From NCBI RefSeq assembly GCF_029623955.1, contig NZ_JARSBP010000015.1, forward strand, positions 1 to 60,072: 60,072 nt of DNA, read 5' to 3'. The notes under the pieces were generated by a model, which did no database searches, was not told the DNA's origin, and worked only from the letters and a program-made list of their open reading frames with translations. Shown in pieces: positions 50,977 through 59,650 of the stretch. How positions within the stretch are numbered: position 1 is the stretch's first letter; the number at the start of each line of letters is the position of its first letter. This DNA is from Mycobacterium sp. 236(2023). Its GTDB lineage: Bacteria > Actinomycetota > Actinomycetes > Mycobacteriales > Mycobacteriaceae. Position numbers and translations under genes: made by a program.

Positions 50977-51606
50977 GTGAGCACCCACGATGCGACCGAG
51001 GCCCACGTAGGCGGGGGATTCAACGCCCCGGAACCGACCAGCCACGGCGGGCCGGACTACGGACGCTTCGTCGCCGCGGTCCGCGCGCTGCAGGACCACA
51101 CCCGCGCCGCCGACGCCCCCGACGCCGTCTTCACCGAGGCCGCCGATCTCGTCGAGGCGGTCTGCGCCCTGCTGGCGCCCTACGACGCCGACGAGTGGTC
51201 GTCGCCGTCGGGTCGCCGGATGGACCTGCCCAACCGCGGCAACATCCTCGGAGTACCGGTCGACCTGCGACTGACCGAGGACGGCCGCATCGCCGGCACC
51301 GCGCGCTTCCGGCGTTTCCATCTCGGCCGCAACGGTGCGGCGCACGGCGGCGCGGTGGCGCATCTCTTCGACTCACTGCTGGGATTCACGGCCTTCAAGC
51401 TGAGCCGCACCAAGGCGCAGCGCACCGCCTTCCTGCACGTCGACTACCGCAAGATCGCCCTCGTCGAGAAAGATCTGCAGGTCGAGGCCGGTATCGACGA
51501 CATCGACGGCCGCAAGATCTTCGTCTCCGGACGACTCCTCGACGGCGAGCACGTGCTGGCCGAGGCGCATTCGCTGTTCGTCGCGCTCAAACCGGGCCAG
51601 CCGTGA
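50977..51606 (+). CDS. PaaI-family hotdog thioesterase
   Basis: The protein has 209 aa. A non-conserved N-terminal part (about 60 residues) precedes a hotdog fold with RNGAAHGGAVAHLFDSLLGF (about 110-129), the usual PaaI/4HBT motif region, and FLHVDYRKIALVEKDL. It probably hydrolyses an acyl-CoA thioester. GTG start; its stop overlaps the GTG of the next gene. Confidence 0.85.
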   Translation: MSTHDATEAHVGGGFNAPEPTSHGGPDYGRFVAAVRALQDHTRAADAPDAVFTEAADLVEAVCALLAPYDADEWSSPSGRRMDLPNRGNILGVPVDLRLTEDGRIAGTARFRRFHLGRNGAAHGGAVAHLFDSLLGFTAFKLSRTKAQRTAFLHVDYRKIALVEKDLQVEAGIDDIDGRKIFVSGRLLDGEHVLAEAHSLFVALKPGQP

Positions 51607-52031
51607 CCGAGAGCGAACGGCCCGGCTTGAAACGCCGGTGGGCGCGATGGAGGGACCGACTGCGCGAGCGGCGCAGTGTGGACCTCGGATACCGCATCGG
51701 GGTCGGAGTCGTCGGCGCCGCCGTGCTGTTCGTCGGCATCCTCGCGATCCCGTACCCGGGTCCGGGTTGGGCCATCGTCTTCGTCGGGTTGGCGATCCTC
51801 GCGACAGAGTTCGACTGGGCCAAGAGTGCACTGCACTACGTGCGCAAGCGCTACGACGCGTTCATGGACTGGTTCAAACGCCAAGGCCTGTGGGTGCAGG
51901 TCCTCGGCGCGGTGTTCACCGCCGCAGTCGTGGTGGTCACGCTGTGGCTGTTCGGCGCCATCGACTTCGCAGGGGAAGTCGTCGACATCGAGCAGGACTG
52001 GATGGATAGCCCTATTGGTATCGGAGCCTGA
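51603..52031 (+). CDS. TIGR02611-type (PGPGW) membrane protein
   Basis: The protein has 142 aa. Membrane segments cover about 33-70 and 98-120, with the family motif IPYPGPGWAIVFVGLAILATE between. A basic start (KRRWARWRDRLRERR) points to a cytoplasmic N-terminus. Function unknown. The GTG at 51603 overlaps the thioesterase stop by 4 bp; the extended frame upstream is a shadow. Confidence 0.82.
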   Translation: MTESERPGLKRRWARWRDRLRERRSVDLGYRIGVGVVGAAVLFVGILAIPYPGPGWAIVFVGLAILATEFDWAKSALHYVRKRYDAFMDWFKRQGLWVQVLGAVFTAAVVVVTLWLFGAIDFAGEVVDIEQDWMDSPIGIGA

Positions 52032-52103
52032 CATCCCACCCCGATAGCATGGTCGCGGTCGATCCCGACCCACACCCACCGCCCCACGTTTGGAGAGCCC
52101 CGC

Positions 52104-54170
52104 ATGAGCGCCCCCGCCCGCCCCGCCCCAGCAGCCCCGATCCGGGTCGCGGCCGGGACGACCGCCGGGCAGGCGGTGCGCGACGCCGGATTGCCCGCCC
52201 GCGGCGAGGCTGACGCCGTCGTCGTCGTGCGCGACGCCGACGGACGGCTGCGCGACCTGTCCTGGGTCCCCGACACCGATGCCGACGTCGAACCGGTCCC
52301 GGCCGACACCGAGGACGGCCGCAGCGTCATCCGCCACTCCGCCGCGCACGTGCTCGCACAGGCGGTGCAGGAGCTGTTTCCCGCGGCCAAGCTCGGCATC
52401 GGCCCGCCGATCACCGACGGCTTCTACTACGACTTCGACGTGGCCGAGCCGTTCACCCCGGAGGATCTGGCCAAGCTCGAGAAGCGCATGCAGAAGATCG
52501 TCAAAGACGGCCAGCTGTTCTCCCGGCGCGTCTATGAGTCCAAAGACGAAGCGCGCGCAGAACTCGCCGGCGAGCCGTACAAGCTGGAGCTCATCGACGA
52601 CAAGTCCGGCGCGGACGACCCGGAGGTCATGGAAGTCGGGGGAGACGAGCTCACCGCCTACGACAACCTCAATCCCCGCACCCGCGAACGGGTTTGGGGC
52701 GACCTGTGCCGCGGGCCGCACATCCCGACCACGCGCTACATCCCGGCGTTCAAATTGACCCGCAGCTCCGCCGCGTACTGGCGCGGCGACCAGAGCAACG
52801 CCAGCCTGCAGCGAATCTACGGCACCGCGTGGGAATCGCAGGAGGCCCTCGACCGCCACCTCGAGCTTCTCGAAGAGGCGCAGCGACGCGACCACCGCAA
52901 GCTCGGGGTGGAGCTCGACCTGTTCAGCTTCCCCGACGAATTGGGTTCGGGCCTACCGGTTTTCCATCCCAAGGGCGGCATGATCCGCCGCGAGATGGAG
53001 GAGTACTCGCGACGCAAGCACATCGAGGCCGGCTACGAGTTCGTCAACACCCCGCACATTACCAAGGAACAGCTCTACATCACCTCGGGGCACCTGGAGT
53101 GGTACGCCGACGGCATGTTCCCGCCGATGCACGTCGACGCGGAGTTCAACGAGGACGGCACGGTCCGCAAACCGGGCCAGGACTACTACCTCAAGCCGAT
53201 GAACTGCCCCATGCACTGCCTGATCTTCCGGTCGCGCGGGCGGTCCTACCGTGAACTTCCGTTGCGGCTCTTCGAGTTCGGCAGCGTCTACCGCTACGAG
53301 AAATCCGGCGTGATCCACGGTCTGACCCGCGTGCGCGGAATGACCCAGGACGATGCCCACATCTACTGCACCCGCGAGGAGATGCGTGCGGAGCTGACGT
53401 CGCTGCTGCAGTTCGTCCTCGACCTGCTCGCCGACTATGGCCTCAACGACTACTACCTGGAGCTGTCCACCAAGGACCCGGACAAGTTCGTCGGCTCCGA
53501 CGAGATCTGGGAGGAGGCCACCGAGACGCTGCGCGAAGTCGGCGTGGCCTCGGGGCTGGAGCTGGTGCCCGATCCGGGCGGCGCCGCGTTCTACGGCCCG
53601 AAGATCTCGGTGCAGGTGCGTGACGCGCTGGGCCGGAGCTGGCAGATGTCGACCATTCAGCTGGACTTCAACATGCCGGAACGCTTCGAGCTGGAGTACA
53701 CCGCGGCCGACGGCACCCGCAAGCGCCCGGTGATGATCCACCGCGCGCTGTTCGGGTCGATCGAACGGTTCTTCGGGATCCTCACCGAGCACTACGCGGG
53801 CGCCTTCCCGGGGTGGCTGGCCCCGGTACAGGTCGTCGGCATCCCGGTGGCCGAGGACCACGTCCCCTATCTCGAGGACCTGGTCGCCGAACTTCGCCGC
53901 CTCGGGATCCGCGCCGAAGTGGACGGCAGCGACGACCGGATGGCGAAGAAGATCGTCAACCACACCAACCAGAAGGTGCCGTTCATGCTGCTCGCGGGTG
54001 GCCGCGACGTCGAGGCCGGCGCGGTGAGCTTCCGGTTCGGTGACCGCACCCAGATCAACGGGGTTCCACGGGCCCAGGCGGTCGACGCCATCGTCGACTG
54101 GGTTGAACGACGCGAAAATGCCGCGCCCACAGCGGAACTCGTCGCAATTGACCAAGCGGGTGAGGGGTGA
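52104..54170 (+). CDS. thrS: Threonyl-tRNA synthetase
   Basis: The protein has 688 aa, close to other mycobacterial ThrS. It has an N-terminal TGS domain (about 1-75), the tRNA-SAD editing region (VIRHSAAHVLAQAVQELFP, LCRGPHIPTT), the class II catalytic core with zinc-binding Cys in YLKPMNCPMHCLIF and motif 2 FRYE-like VYRYEKSGVIHGLTRVRG, motif 3 HRALFGSIERFFGIL, and an anticodon-binding end. It charges tRNA-Thr. It opens the block that leads to pimA. It is followed by a HIT-family gene in the order of the Rv2614c-Rv2609c region. Confidence 0.95.
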   Translation: MSAPARPAPAAPIRVAAGTTAGQAVRDAGLPARGEADAVVVVRDADGRLRDLSWVPDTDADVEPVPADTEDGRSVIRHSAAHVLAQAVQELFPAAKLGIGPPITDGFYYDFDVAEPFTPEDLAKLEKRMQKIVKDGQLFSRRVYESKDEARAELAGEPYKLELIDDKSGADDPEVMEVGGDELTAYDNLNPRTRERVWGDLCRGPHIPTTRYIPAFKLTRSSAAYWRGDQSNASLQRIYGTAWESQEALDRHLELLEEAQRRDHRKLGVELDLFSFPDELGSGLPVFHPKGGMIRREMEEYSRRKHIEAGYEFVNTPHITKEQLYITSGHLEWYADGMFPPMHVDAEFNEDGTVRKPGQDYYLKPMNCPMHCLIFRSRGRSYRELPLRLFEFGSVYRYEKSGVIHGLTRVRGMTQDDAHIYCTREEMRAELTSLLQFVLDLLADYGLNDYYLELSTKDPDKFVGSDEIWEEATETLREVGVASGLELVPDPGGAAFYGPKISVQVRDALGRSWQMSTIQLDFNMPERFELEYTAADGTRKRPVMIHRALFGSIERFFGILTEHYAGAFPGWLAPVQVVGIPVAEDHVPYLEDLVAELRRLGIRAEVDGSDDRMAKKIVNHTNQKVPFMLLAGGRDVEAGAVSFRFGDRTQINGVPRAQAVDAIVDWVERRENAAPTAELVAIDQAGEG

Positions 54171-54171
54171 C

Positions 54172-54720
54172 GTGGATCCCGAGGACACGATCGTAGACCG
54201 CGGCGCCGGCGAACCGGATCATCTGCAGCGGCTCTGGACGCCCCATCGGATGACCTACATCGTCGACGCCGTCAAGGTGGGGTCGGCGTCGTCGTCGGAA
54301 CCGTTCACCGACATCCCGAACATGTCCGACGAGGACGGCCTCGTCGTCGCGCGCGGTGAGCTCGTCTATGCGGTGCTGAACCTGTACCCGTACAACCCGG
54401 GTCATCTCATGGTGGTGCCGTACCGGCGCGTCGCCGAACTGGAGAACCTCAGCGATGCCGAGAGCGCCGAGCTGATGGCGTTCACGCAGAAGGCGATTCG
54501 CGTGATGAAGACAGTGTCACGCCCGCACGGATTCAATGTCGGGCTGAACCTGGGCACGTCGGCTGGCGGTTCGCTCTCAGAGCATCTGCACATGCACGTG
54601 GTGCCGCGCTGGGGTGGTGACGCCAACTTCATCACCGTCATCGGGGACTCGAAAGTGATCCCGCAACTGCTCCGCGACACCCGGGCGCTGCTCGCCACCG
54701 AGTGGGACAAGCAGAAGTGA
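54172..54720 (+). CDS. HIT-family Ap4A phosphorylase-like protein
   Basis: The protein has about 182 aa. The HIT motif is HLHMHVVPRW (about residues 140-149), and LQRLWTPHRMTYI near the start is shared with Rv2613c, an Ap4A phosphorylase. GTG at 54172 follows AGGGG; GTG at 54160 inside the thrS end is also possible. The stop overlaps the pgsA GTG. Confidence 0.9.
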   Translation: MDPEDTIVDRGAGEPDHLQRLWTPHRMTYIVDAVKVGSASSSEPFTDIPNMSDEDGLVVARGELVYAVLNLYPYNPGHLMVVPYRRVAELENLSDAESAELMAFTQKAIRVMKTVSRPHGFNVGLNLGTSAGGSLSEHLHMHVVPRWGGDANFITVIGDSKVIPQLLRDTRALLATEWDKQK

Positions 54721-55385
54721 GCAACTTCTACCTGATGACCCGCGCCGCGTACGCGAAACTGTCGAAGCCGGTGGCCAAAGGGGCGCTCAAGGTAGGTCTG
54801 ACGCCGGACAGCGTCACGATCCTGGGCACGGCGGGCTCGGTGTTGGCCGCGCTCACGCTGTTCCCGATCGGCCAACTGTGGTGGGGCGCCTTCGCGGTTT
54901 TCGTCTTCGTGCTCGCCGACATGCTCGACGGCGCGATGGCGCGGGAACGGGGTGGGGGAACAAGATTCGGCGCGGTGCTCGACGCCACCTGCGACCGGAT
55001 CAGCGACGGTGCGATCTTCTGCGGGCTGCTGTGGTGGGCGGCGTTCGGGCTGCACAGCGCCGAACTCGTGGTCGCGACGATGATCTGCCTGGTCTCCTCG
55101 CAGGTGATCTCGTACATCAAGGCGCGCGCCGAAGCCAGTGGCCTGTCCGGCGACGGAGGCCTGATCGAGCGGCCGGAGCGGCTGGTCATCGTGCTGGCCG
55201 GTGCGGGCCTGTCCGGCCTGCCGCTCATCCCTGATGTGCTGCTCGACATCGCGATGTGGGTGCTCGCGATCACCAGCATCGTGACGATAGGGCAGCGGTT
55301 GCACAGCGTGCGGACGTCGGCGGCCGCGATGGACCCGATCACCGTGCCCAAGGCGAACGAGAAGCCGGAGACCACCGAGCAATGA
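54717..55385 (+). CDS. pgsA1: Phosphatidylinositol phosphate synthase (CDP-alcohol phosphatidyltransferase)
   Basis: The protein has 222 aa with about five to six membrane segments. The CDP-alcohol motif D-G-x2-A-R-x8-G-x3-D-x3-D is complete: DMLDGAMARERGGGTRFG then VLDATCDRISD (about residues 66-95). It makes phosphatidylinositol phosphate from CDP-diacylglycerol and inositol phosphate, the first step to PIMs and LAM. The GTG at 54717 overlaps the HIT stop; its stop overlaps the patA ATG (ATGA). Confidence 0.93.
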   Translation: MSNFYLMTRAAYAKLSKPVAKGALKVGLTPDSVTILGTAGSVLAALTLFPIGQLWWGAFAVFVFVLADMLDGAMARERGGGTRFGAVLDATCDRISDGAIFCGLLWWAAFGLHSAELVVATMICLVSSQVISYIKARAEASGLSGDGGLIERPERLVIVLAGAGLSGLPLIPDVLLDIAMWVLAITSIVTIGQRLHSVRTSAAAMDPITVPKANEKPETTEQ

Positions 55386-56302
55386 CGCAGCTTCCGGGGT
55401 TCTCCACGGTGGGTGGCCAACTCACCGACTGGGGCTACGCCGCCGGCTGGCGGCTGGTCCGTGCTGCCCCGGAGATCATGGCGCGCAACACCTTTGACGC
55501 GGGAGCGTTGTGGGCGTCGCGCGGCGGCGGCCCCGAGCAACTCCGCAAGAACCTCGCGAGGGTGACCGGCACGACACCTGACCGCGTCCCGGGCTCGCTG
55601 ATGCGGGCGTCGCTGGCCTCCTACGCACGGTACTGGCGGGAGGCGTTCCGGCTGCCGTCGATGGATCTCGTCGAGCTGGGCCGTCGATTGTGGGTCGATG
55701 AGATCGAGACGGTCTACGCCTCGCTGGACCGCGGCAACGGGGCGATTCTGGCGTTGCCGCACAGCGGAAACTGGGACATGGCCGGGGTCTGGCTCGCGCA
55801 GAACCACGGGACGTTCGCGACCGTCGCCGAGCGACTCAAACCGGAGTCTCTCTATCTGCGGTTCCTTGCCTACCGCGAAAGCCTCGGCTTCAACGTCGTG
55901 CCGTCGACGGGGGGCGAGCGTCCCGCCTACGACATCGTCCGGGACTGGCTCAAGGACAACGGCATCCTGTGTCTGATGGCCGACCGTGACCTCAGTCGCA
56001 GGGGCGTCCAGGTCGACTTCTTCAGTGAGCCGACGCGCCTGCCGGCAGGTCCGGCGAAACTCGCCCTCGAGACCGGGGCGGCGCTGTTTCCTGCGCACTG
56101 CTGGTTCGAGGGGGACGGCTGGCGGACCAAGATCTACCCCGAGATCAACACCTCCAGCGGCGATGTCACCGTCATCACGCAGGCCCTGGCGAACCAGTTC
56201 GCCACAAACATCGCGGCGCACCCCGAGGACTGGCACATGATGCAGCCGCAATGGCTGGCGGATCTGTCGGATGAGCGCAGGGCACGCCTGGAGGGGACCT
56301 GA
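55382..56302 (+). CDS. patA: Phosphatidylinositol mannoside acyltransferase
   Basis: The protein has 306 aa of the LpxL/HtrB lysophospholipid acyltransferase type. The catalytic H-x4-D is His127/Asp132 in LPHSGNWDMAG. It acylates the 2-mannose of PIM1/PIM2 on the inner face of the membrane. The ATG at 55382 overlaps the pgsA stop, and the stop overlaps a 10-codon mini-ORF that leads to pimA. Orthologue of Rv2611c by order and sequence. Confidence 0.93.
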   Translation: MTQLPGFSTVGGQLTDWGYAAGWRLVRAAPEIMARNTFDAGALWASRGGGPEQLRKNLARVTGTTPDRVPGSLMRASLASYARYWREAFRLPSMDLVELGRRLWVDEIETVYASLDRGNGAILALPHSGNWDMAGVWLAQNHGTFATVAERLKPESLYLRFLAYRESLGFNVVPSTGGERPAYDIVRDWLKDNGILCLMADRDLSRRGVQVDFFSEPTRLPAGPAKLALETGAALFPAHCWFEGDGWRTKIYPEINTSSGDVTVITQALANQFATNIAAHPEDWHMMQPQWLADLSDERRARLEGT

Positions 56303-56334
56303 TGAGCGCTCGCGCGAAGAAGCGAGTGTCCTGA
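56302..56334 (+). CDS. 10-codon coupling mini-ORF between patA and pimA
   Basis: ATG at 56302 to TGA at 56332-56334 encodes MSARAKKRVS. Its ATG shares an A with the patA TGA (TGATG), and its TGA shares an A with the pimA ATG (TGATG). It therefore fills the gap exactly and could carry ribosomes from patA to pimA. No product function is implied. Confidence 0.45.
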   Translation: MSARAKKRVS

Positions 56335-57464
56335 TGCGGATCGGGATGGTGTGCCCGTACTCGTTCGACGTCCCCGGAGGGGTGCAGTCGCACATCCTGC
56401 AGCTGGCCGAGGTGATGCGGGAGGGCGGTCACGACGTCAGCGTGCTGGCCCCGGCCTCACCCGAGGCCCACGATTGCCTTCCCGACTACGTGGTGTCGGG
56501 CGGGAAGGCGATCCCGATTCCCTACAACGGTTCGGTGGCCCGCCTGCGGTTCGGTCCCGCCACGCACCGCAAGGTGAAGAAGTGGCTCCAGCAAGGCCAA
56601 TTCGACGTGCTGCATCTTCACGAACCCAACGCCCCGAGCTTGTCGATGCTGGCACTCAACATCGCCGAGGGGCCCATCGTCGCGACCTTCCACACGTCGA
56701 CGACCAAGTCGTTGACACTGTCGGTCTTCGAACCGTTCCTGCGGCCGATGCACGAGAAGATCGTGGGTCGCATCGCCGTATCCGATCTGGCGCGCCGCTG
56801 GCAGATGGAATCGCTGGGCAGCGACGCCGTCGAGATCCCCAACGGCGTCGACGTCGGCACCTTCGCCTCCGCTGCGCGGCTGCCGGGCTATCCGCGTGCC
56901 GGTAAGTCGGTGCTGTTCCTCGGCCGGTTCGACGAACCGCGCAAGGGCATGACGGTGCTGCTGGGCGCATTGCCCGCGCTCGTCGAACGGTTCGGCGACG
57001 TCGAGATCCTGGTCGTCGGTCGCGGCGACGAAGATCAGTTGCGCACCGACGCCGGTCCGCACGCCGGCCATCTTCGCTTCCTGGGCCAGGTCGCCGACGC
57101 CGAGAAGGCGTCGGCGATGCGCAGCGCCGACGTGTACTGCGCACCGAACACGGGTGGCGAGAGCTTTGGCATCGTTCTGGTCGAGGCGATGGCCGCAGGC
57201 ACCGCGGTGGTGGCCAGCGACCTCGACGCATTCCGCCGCGTTCTCGACGACGGGGCAGCAGGCCGGTTGGTTGCCGTCGACGACTCAGCGGCCCTGGCCG
57301 AGGGCCTGATCGAGGTGCTGTCCGACGACGTCGCCCGTAGTCGTTACATCGAGGCCGCCAGTGCGGCGGTGCAGCGCTACGACTGGTCCGTGGTCGCCCA
57401 GCAGATCATGCGGGTGTACGAGACCGTCGCCGGTGCGGGCGTGAAGGTACAGGTCGAATCGTGA
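56334..57464 (+). CDS. pimA: Phosphatidyl-myo-inositol alpha-mannosyltransferase
   Basis: The protein has 376 aa. It starts MRIGMVCPYSFDVPGGVQSH as known PimA and contains LHLHEPNAPSLSMLALNIA, FLGRFDEPRKGM and the GT4 Glu motif NTGGESFGIVLVEAMA near residue 275. It transfers mannose from GDP-mannose to phosphatidylinositol on the cytoplasmic face. It is coupled to patA by the mini-ORF and to the NUDIX gene by a 4-bp overlap. Confidence 0.95.
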   Translation: MRIGMVCPYSFDVPGGVQSHILQLAEVMREGGHDVSVLAPASPEAHDCLPDYVVSGGKAIPIPYNGSVARLRFGPATHRKVKKWLQQGQFDVLHLHEPNAPSLSMLALNIAEGPIVATFHTSTTKSLTLSVFEPFLRPMHEKIVGRIAVSDLARRWQMESLGSDAVEIPNGVDVGTFASAARLPGYPRAGKSVLFLGRFDEPRKGMTVLLGALPALVERFGDVEILVVGRGDEDQLRTDAGPHAGHLRFLGQVADAEKASAMRSADVYCAPNTGGESFGIVLVEAMAAGTAVVASDLDAFRRVLDDGAAGRLVAVDDSAALAEGLIEVLSDDVARSRYIEAASAAVQRYDWSVVAQQIMRVYETVAGAGVKVQVES

Positions 57465-58504
57465 TCCCGTGGCTCACGGCGGTGGTCATCGCGCTGGCGT
57501 TGGCCGCCGTCCTGCTCATCCTGGCGTGGGCTTACCAGACCGCCAACCGGCTCGACCGGCTGCATGTCCGCTACGACCTGTCGTGGCAGGCACTCGACGG
57601 GGCGTTGGCCCGGCGAGCGGTCGTCGCCCGCGCCGTGGCCGTCGAGGCGTACGGCGGCGGGCCTGACGGTAAGCGGCTTGCCGCGCTGGCGGACGCGGCG
57701 GAACGGGCACCGCGGCCCTTGCGTGAGGCCGCCGAGAACGAGTTGTCGGCTGCGCTGGGGCGCGTCAATCCGTCGTCGCTGGCGGTGGCTCTCGTCGCCG
57801 AACTCGCCGACGCCGAGGCGCGGGTCCTGTTGGCGCGCCGTTTCCACAACGACGCCGTCCGCGACACCCTCGCCCTGCGCGAACGCCCCCTGGTTCGCAC
57901 CCTCCGACTCGGCGGAACAGCCGCACTGCCAAGCTATTTCGAAATCGCGGAGGGCGGTGCGGCGTCGGCGCGCGAGCCCGCACCGGCGACCAAACGAACG
58001 TCGGCGCGGGTCGTGCTGCTCGACGACGACGGTGCGGTGCTGTTGTTGTGCGGCTCCGACCCGGCGGCAGCCGGCCGGGACACGCCGCCGCCCCGGTGGT
58101 GGTTCACGATCGGCGGCGCCGCACAGGTGGGGGAGTCGCTGGCGCAGGCCGCGTCGCGCGAACTCGAAGAGGAGACCGGGCTCGTCGTCGCACCCGATGC
58201 GATGGTCGGTCCGGTGTGGCGCCGCGACGCCGTCATCGACTTCAACGGCGCGGTCATCCGCAGTGACGAGATGTACTTCCTGTACCGGACCCGCCGCTTC
58301 GAACCGTCCGACGCCGGCCGGTCGGGGCTGGAACGCTCCTACATCCACGGGCACCGGTGGTGCGATGCCGCGATGATCGACTCGCTGGTCGCCGGAGGCG
58401 AGACCGTGTATCCGCTGCAGCTGCGCGAGCGTCTTGCCGAGGCGAATGCGCTGGCTGACAGTGGCGGGGCGGGCCGGCCGTCGGAACCCGAACTTATCCG
58501 CTGA
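57461..58504 (+). CDS. Membrane-anchored NUDIX hydrolase
   Basis: The protein has 347 aa. One N-terminal membrane helix (about 5-25) and a helical stretch (about 30-140) precede a NUDIX domain (about 180-320). The NUDIX box is complete: GESLAQAASRELEEETGLVV (G…E…REL.EE.GL). It resembles Rv2609c, which has the same place after pimA. The substrate is unknown. GTG start overlaps the pimA stop; convergent with the following gene (7 bp gap). Confidence 0.88.
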   Translation: MIPWLTAVVIALALAAVLLILAWAYQTANRLDRLHVRYDLSWQALDGALARRAVVARAVAVEAYGGGPDGKRLAALADAAERAPRPLREAAENELSAALGRVNPSSLAVALVAELADAEARVLLARRFHNDAVRDTLALRERPLVRTLRLGGTAALPSYFEIAEGGAASAREPAPATKRTSARVVLLDDDGAVLLLCGSDPAAAGRDTPPPRWWFTIGGAAQVGESLAQAASRELEEETGLVVAPDAMVGPVWRRDAVIDFNGAVIRSDEMYFLYRTRRFEPSDAGRSGLERSYIHGHRWCDAAMIDSLVAGGETVYPLQLRERLAEANALADSGGAGRPSEPELIR

Positions 58505-58511
58505 CGCGCCG

Positions 58512-59243
58512 TCAGCCGGTGACGATCAGGTCGTGCGCGCCGGTGGCCCAAGCCCTCTCGAAGACGTCGACCGGGATCTCCTCGCCGTCGCCGTCCTCGG
58601 TGCCGCTGTCAGAGAGGTAGACGATGCCGAGTTCGGGGTCGATGCCGGACACCACGACGGAGTGGTTGTCGTCGGTGTAGCCGCCCTCCTCGGCCCAGAT
58701 CGTCTCGGCGTTCACGCCGACGATCACCATCCGCCCGCCGTCGAGGTATTCGACCAAAGCAGGGATGCCGGTGGGTAGCCCTGTTTCCGCAGCGAGGTCG
58801 TCGTCTGTTGCGGTGGCGTTGATGCCGTAGTGCTTCAGGAGCAACACCTGATCGTCGGAGCTCGTGCCGTTGTCGGAATCAGGGTTGTTCGGGTCGGCGG
58901 GGGTGTAGATCGGTGAACCGGTGCGGGTTGGGCTGGGGATGCCGGCCGCGACCGCGATGATCTCCTGCTCGGTGGGTGCCGTTCCGGTGGTGAGGCCCAC
59001 GACGGTGGCGACCGCCATCAGGCCGCAGTCCTGAAAGTTCTGCTGGTCCCAGTAGTCGCTCGCCAGATCTGGATCGCCGTGCAGTTCTGTCGGGAACATC
59101 GGGGTCTGGGCGTTCCCGACGGTGCCCTGGACGGTCGCCAGTGCGACGTCGTGGCCGGTGGCTGCGGGTGCGGCACCCCAACCGCCCAACGTCAACGCGA
59201 CACACGCAGAAAAAACGCCGAAACTGGTGCGAATAGCCAACAT
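58512..59243 (-). CDS. Secreted C39-like cysteine-peptidase-fold protein
   Basis: The protein has 243 aa. The signal peptide MLAIRTSFGVFSACVALTLG ends near APAATG. The mature part has a Cys in NFQDCGLMAVATVVGL, a His in DNHSVVVSGID and an Asp in YLSDSGTEDG, the order of a papain-like C39 peptidase (Cys, His, Asp). It is acidic, suiting life outside the cell. The ATG at 59243 follows AGGGGG; a longer in-frame reading to 59327 would hide the signal. Substrate unknown. Confidence 0.72.
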   Translation of the reverse strand: MLAIRTSFGVFSACVALTLGGWGAAPAATGHDVALATVQGTVGNAQTPMFPTELHGDPDLASDYWDQQNFQDCGLMAVATVVGLTTGTAPTEQEIIAVAAGIPSPTRTGSPIYTPADPNNPDSDNGTSSDDQVLLLKHYGINATATDDDLAAETGLPTGIPALVEYLDGGRMVIVGVNAETIWAEEGGYTDDNHSVVVSGIDPELGIVYLSDSGTEDGDGEEIPVDVFERAWATGAHDLIVTG

Positions 59244-59650
59244 TGGTGGTGACCCCCTGTGTGATGTTGTGCGCAGCACTGCGCACGTCGAGCCTCGACC
59301 CCGCGCCCGGGAAAGCTCACGCAGCATAGCCTGAGGAGGTCGCTGGCGTCAGCGAAATGTAGCCGACCGCCAGATGCGGCCACACCACTCAGTATTTACG
59401 ATGTCAAGTAGATCGACCCGTCGAACTGTGCTTATGGCGGCGCAACCACGCATTGGTGCCTGGTGGACCGTCCGTGAGGAGAGGCCTTTCACCATTGACG
59501 ACGGTGGCGTCCCAGATAGCTGGACCGGGGTATCGCAATGACATGGCGCAGGCTTTACTTACGGGATGCAGACATCGGGACGTCGTGCGGGCGGATAACC
59601 GGTTCGACAGCGGCACTAGACTGCATCGGTACGTATGTAGAGGAGAAGCA
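59244..59650. other. Intergenic region before pdxS
   Basis: This stretch of 407 bp has no recognised gene. It carries the divergent promoters of the C39-like gene and of pdxS. The segment from about 59340 to 59620 is less GC-rich than the flanks. Short ORFs on either strand match nothing recognised. Confidence 0.6.
59617..59622 (+). promoter_or_regulatory. Putative -10 box of pdxS (TAGACT)
   Basis: TAGACT fits TANNNT and lies 28 bp before the pdxS GTG. No clear -35 box is seen at 16-18 bp, which is common for mycobacterial promoters. Confidence 0.4.

Noticed and set aside
52953..54188. 411-codon minus-strand frame opposite thrS
   Set aside because: Shadow of thrS; composition is Arg/Val/Asp-rich with no recognisable domain.
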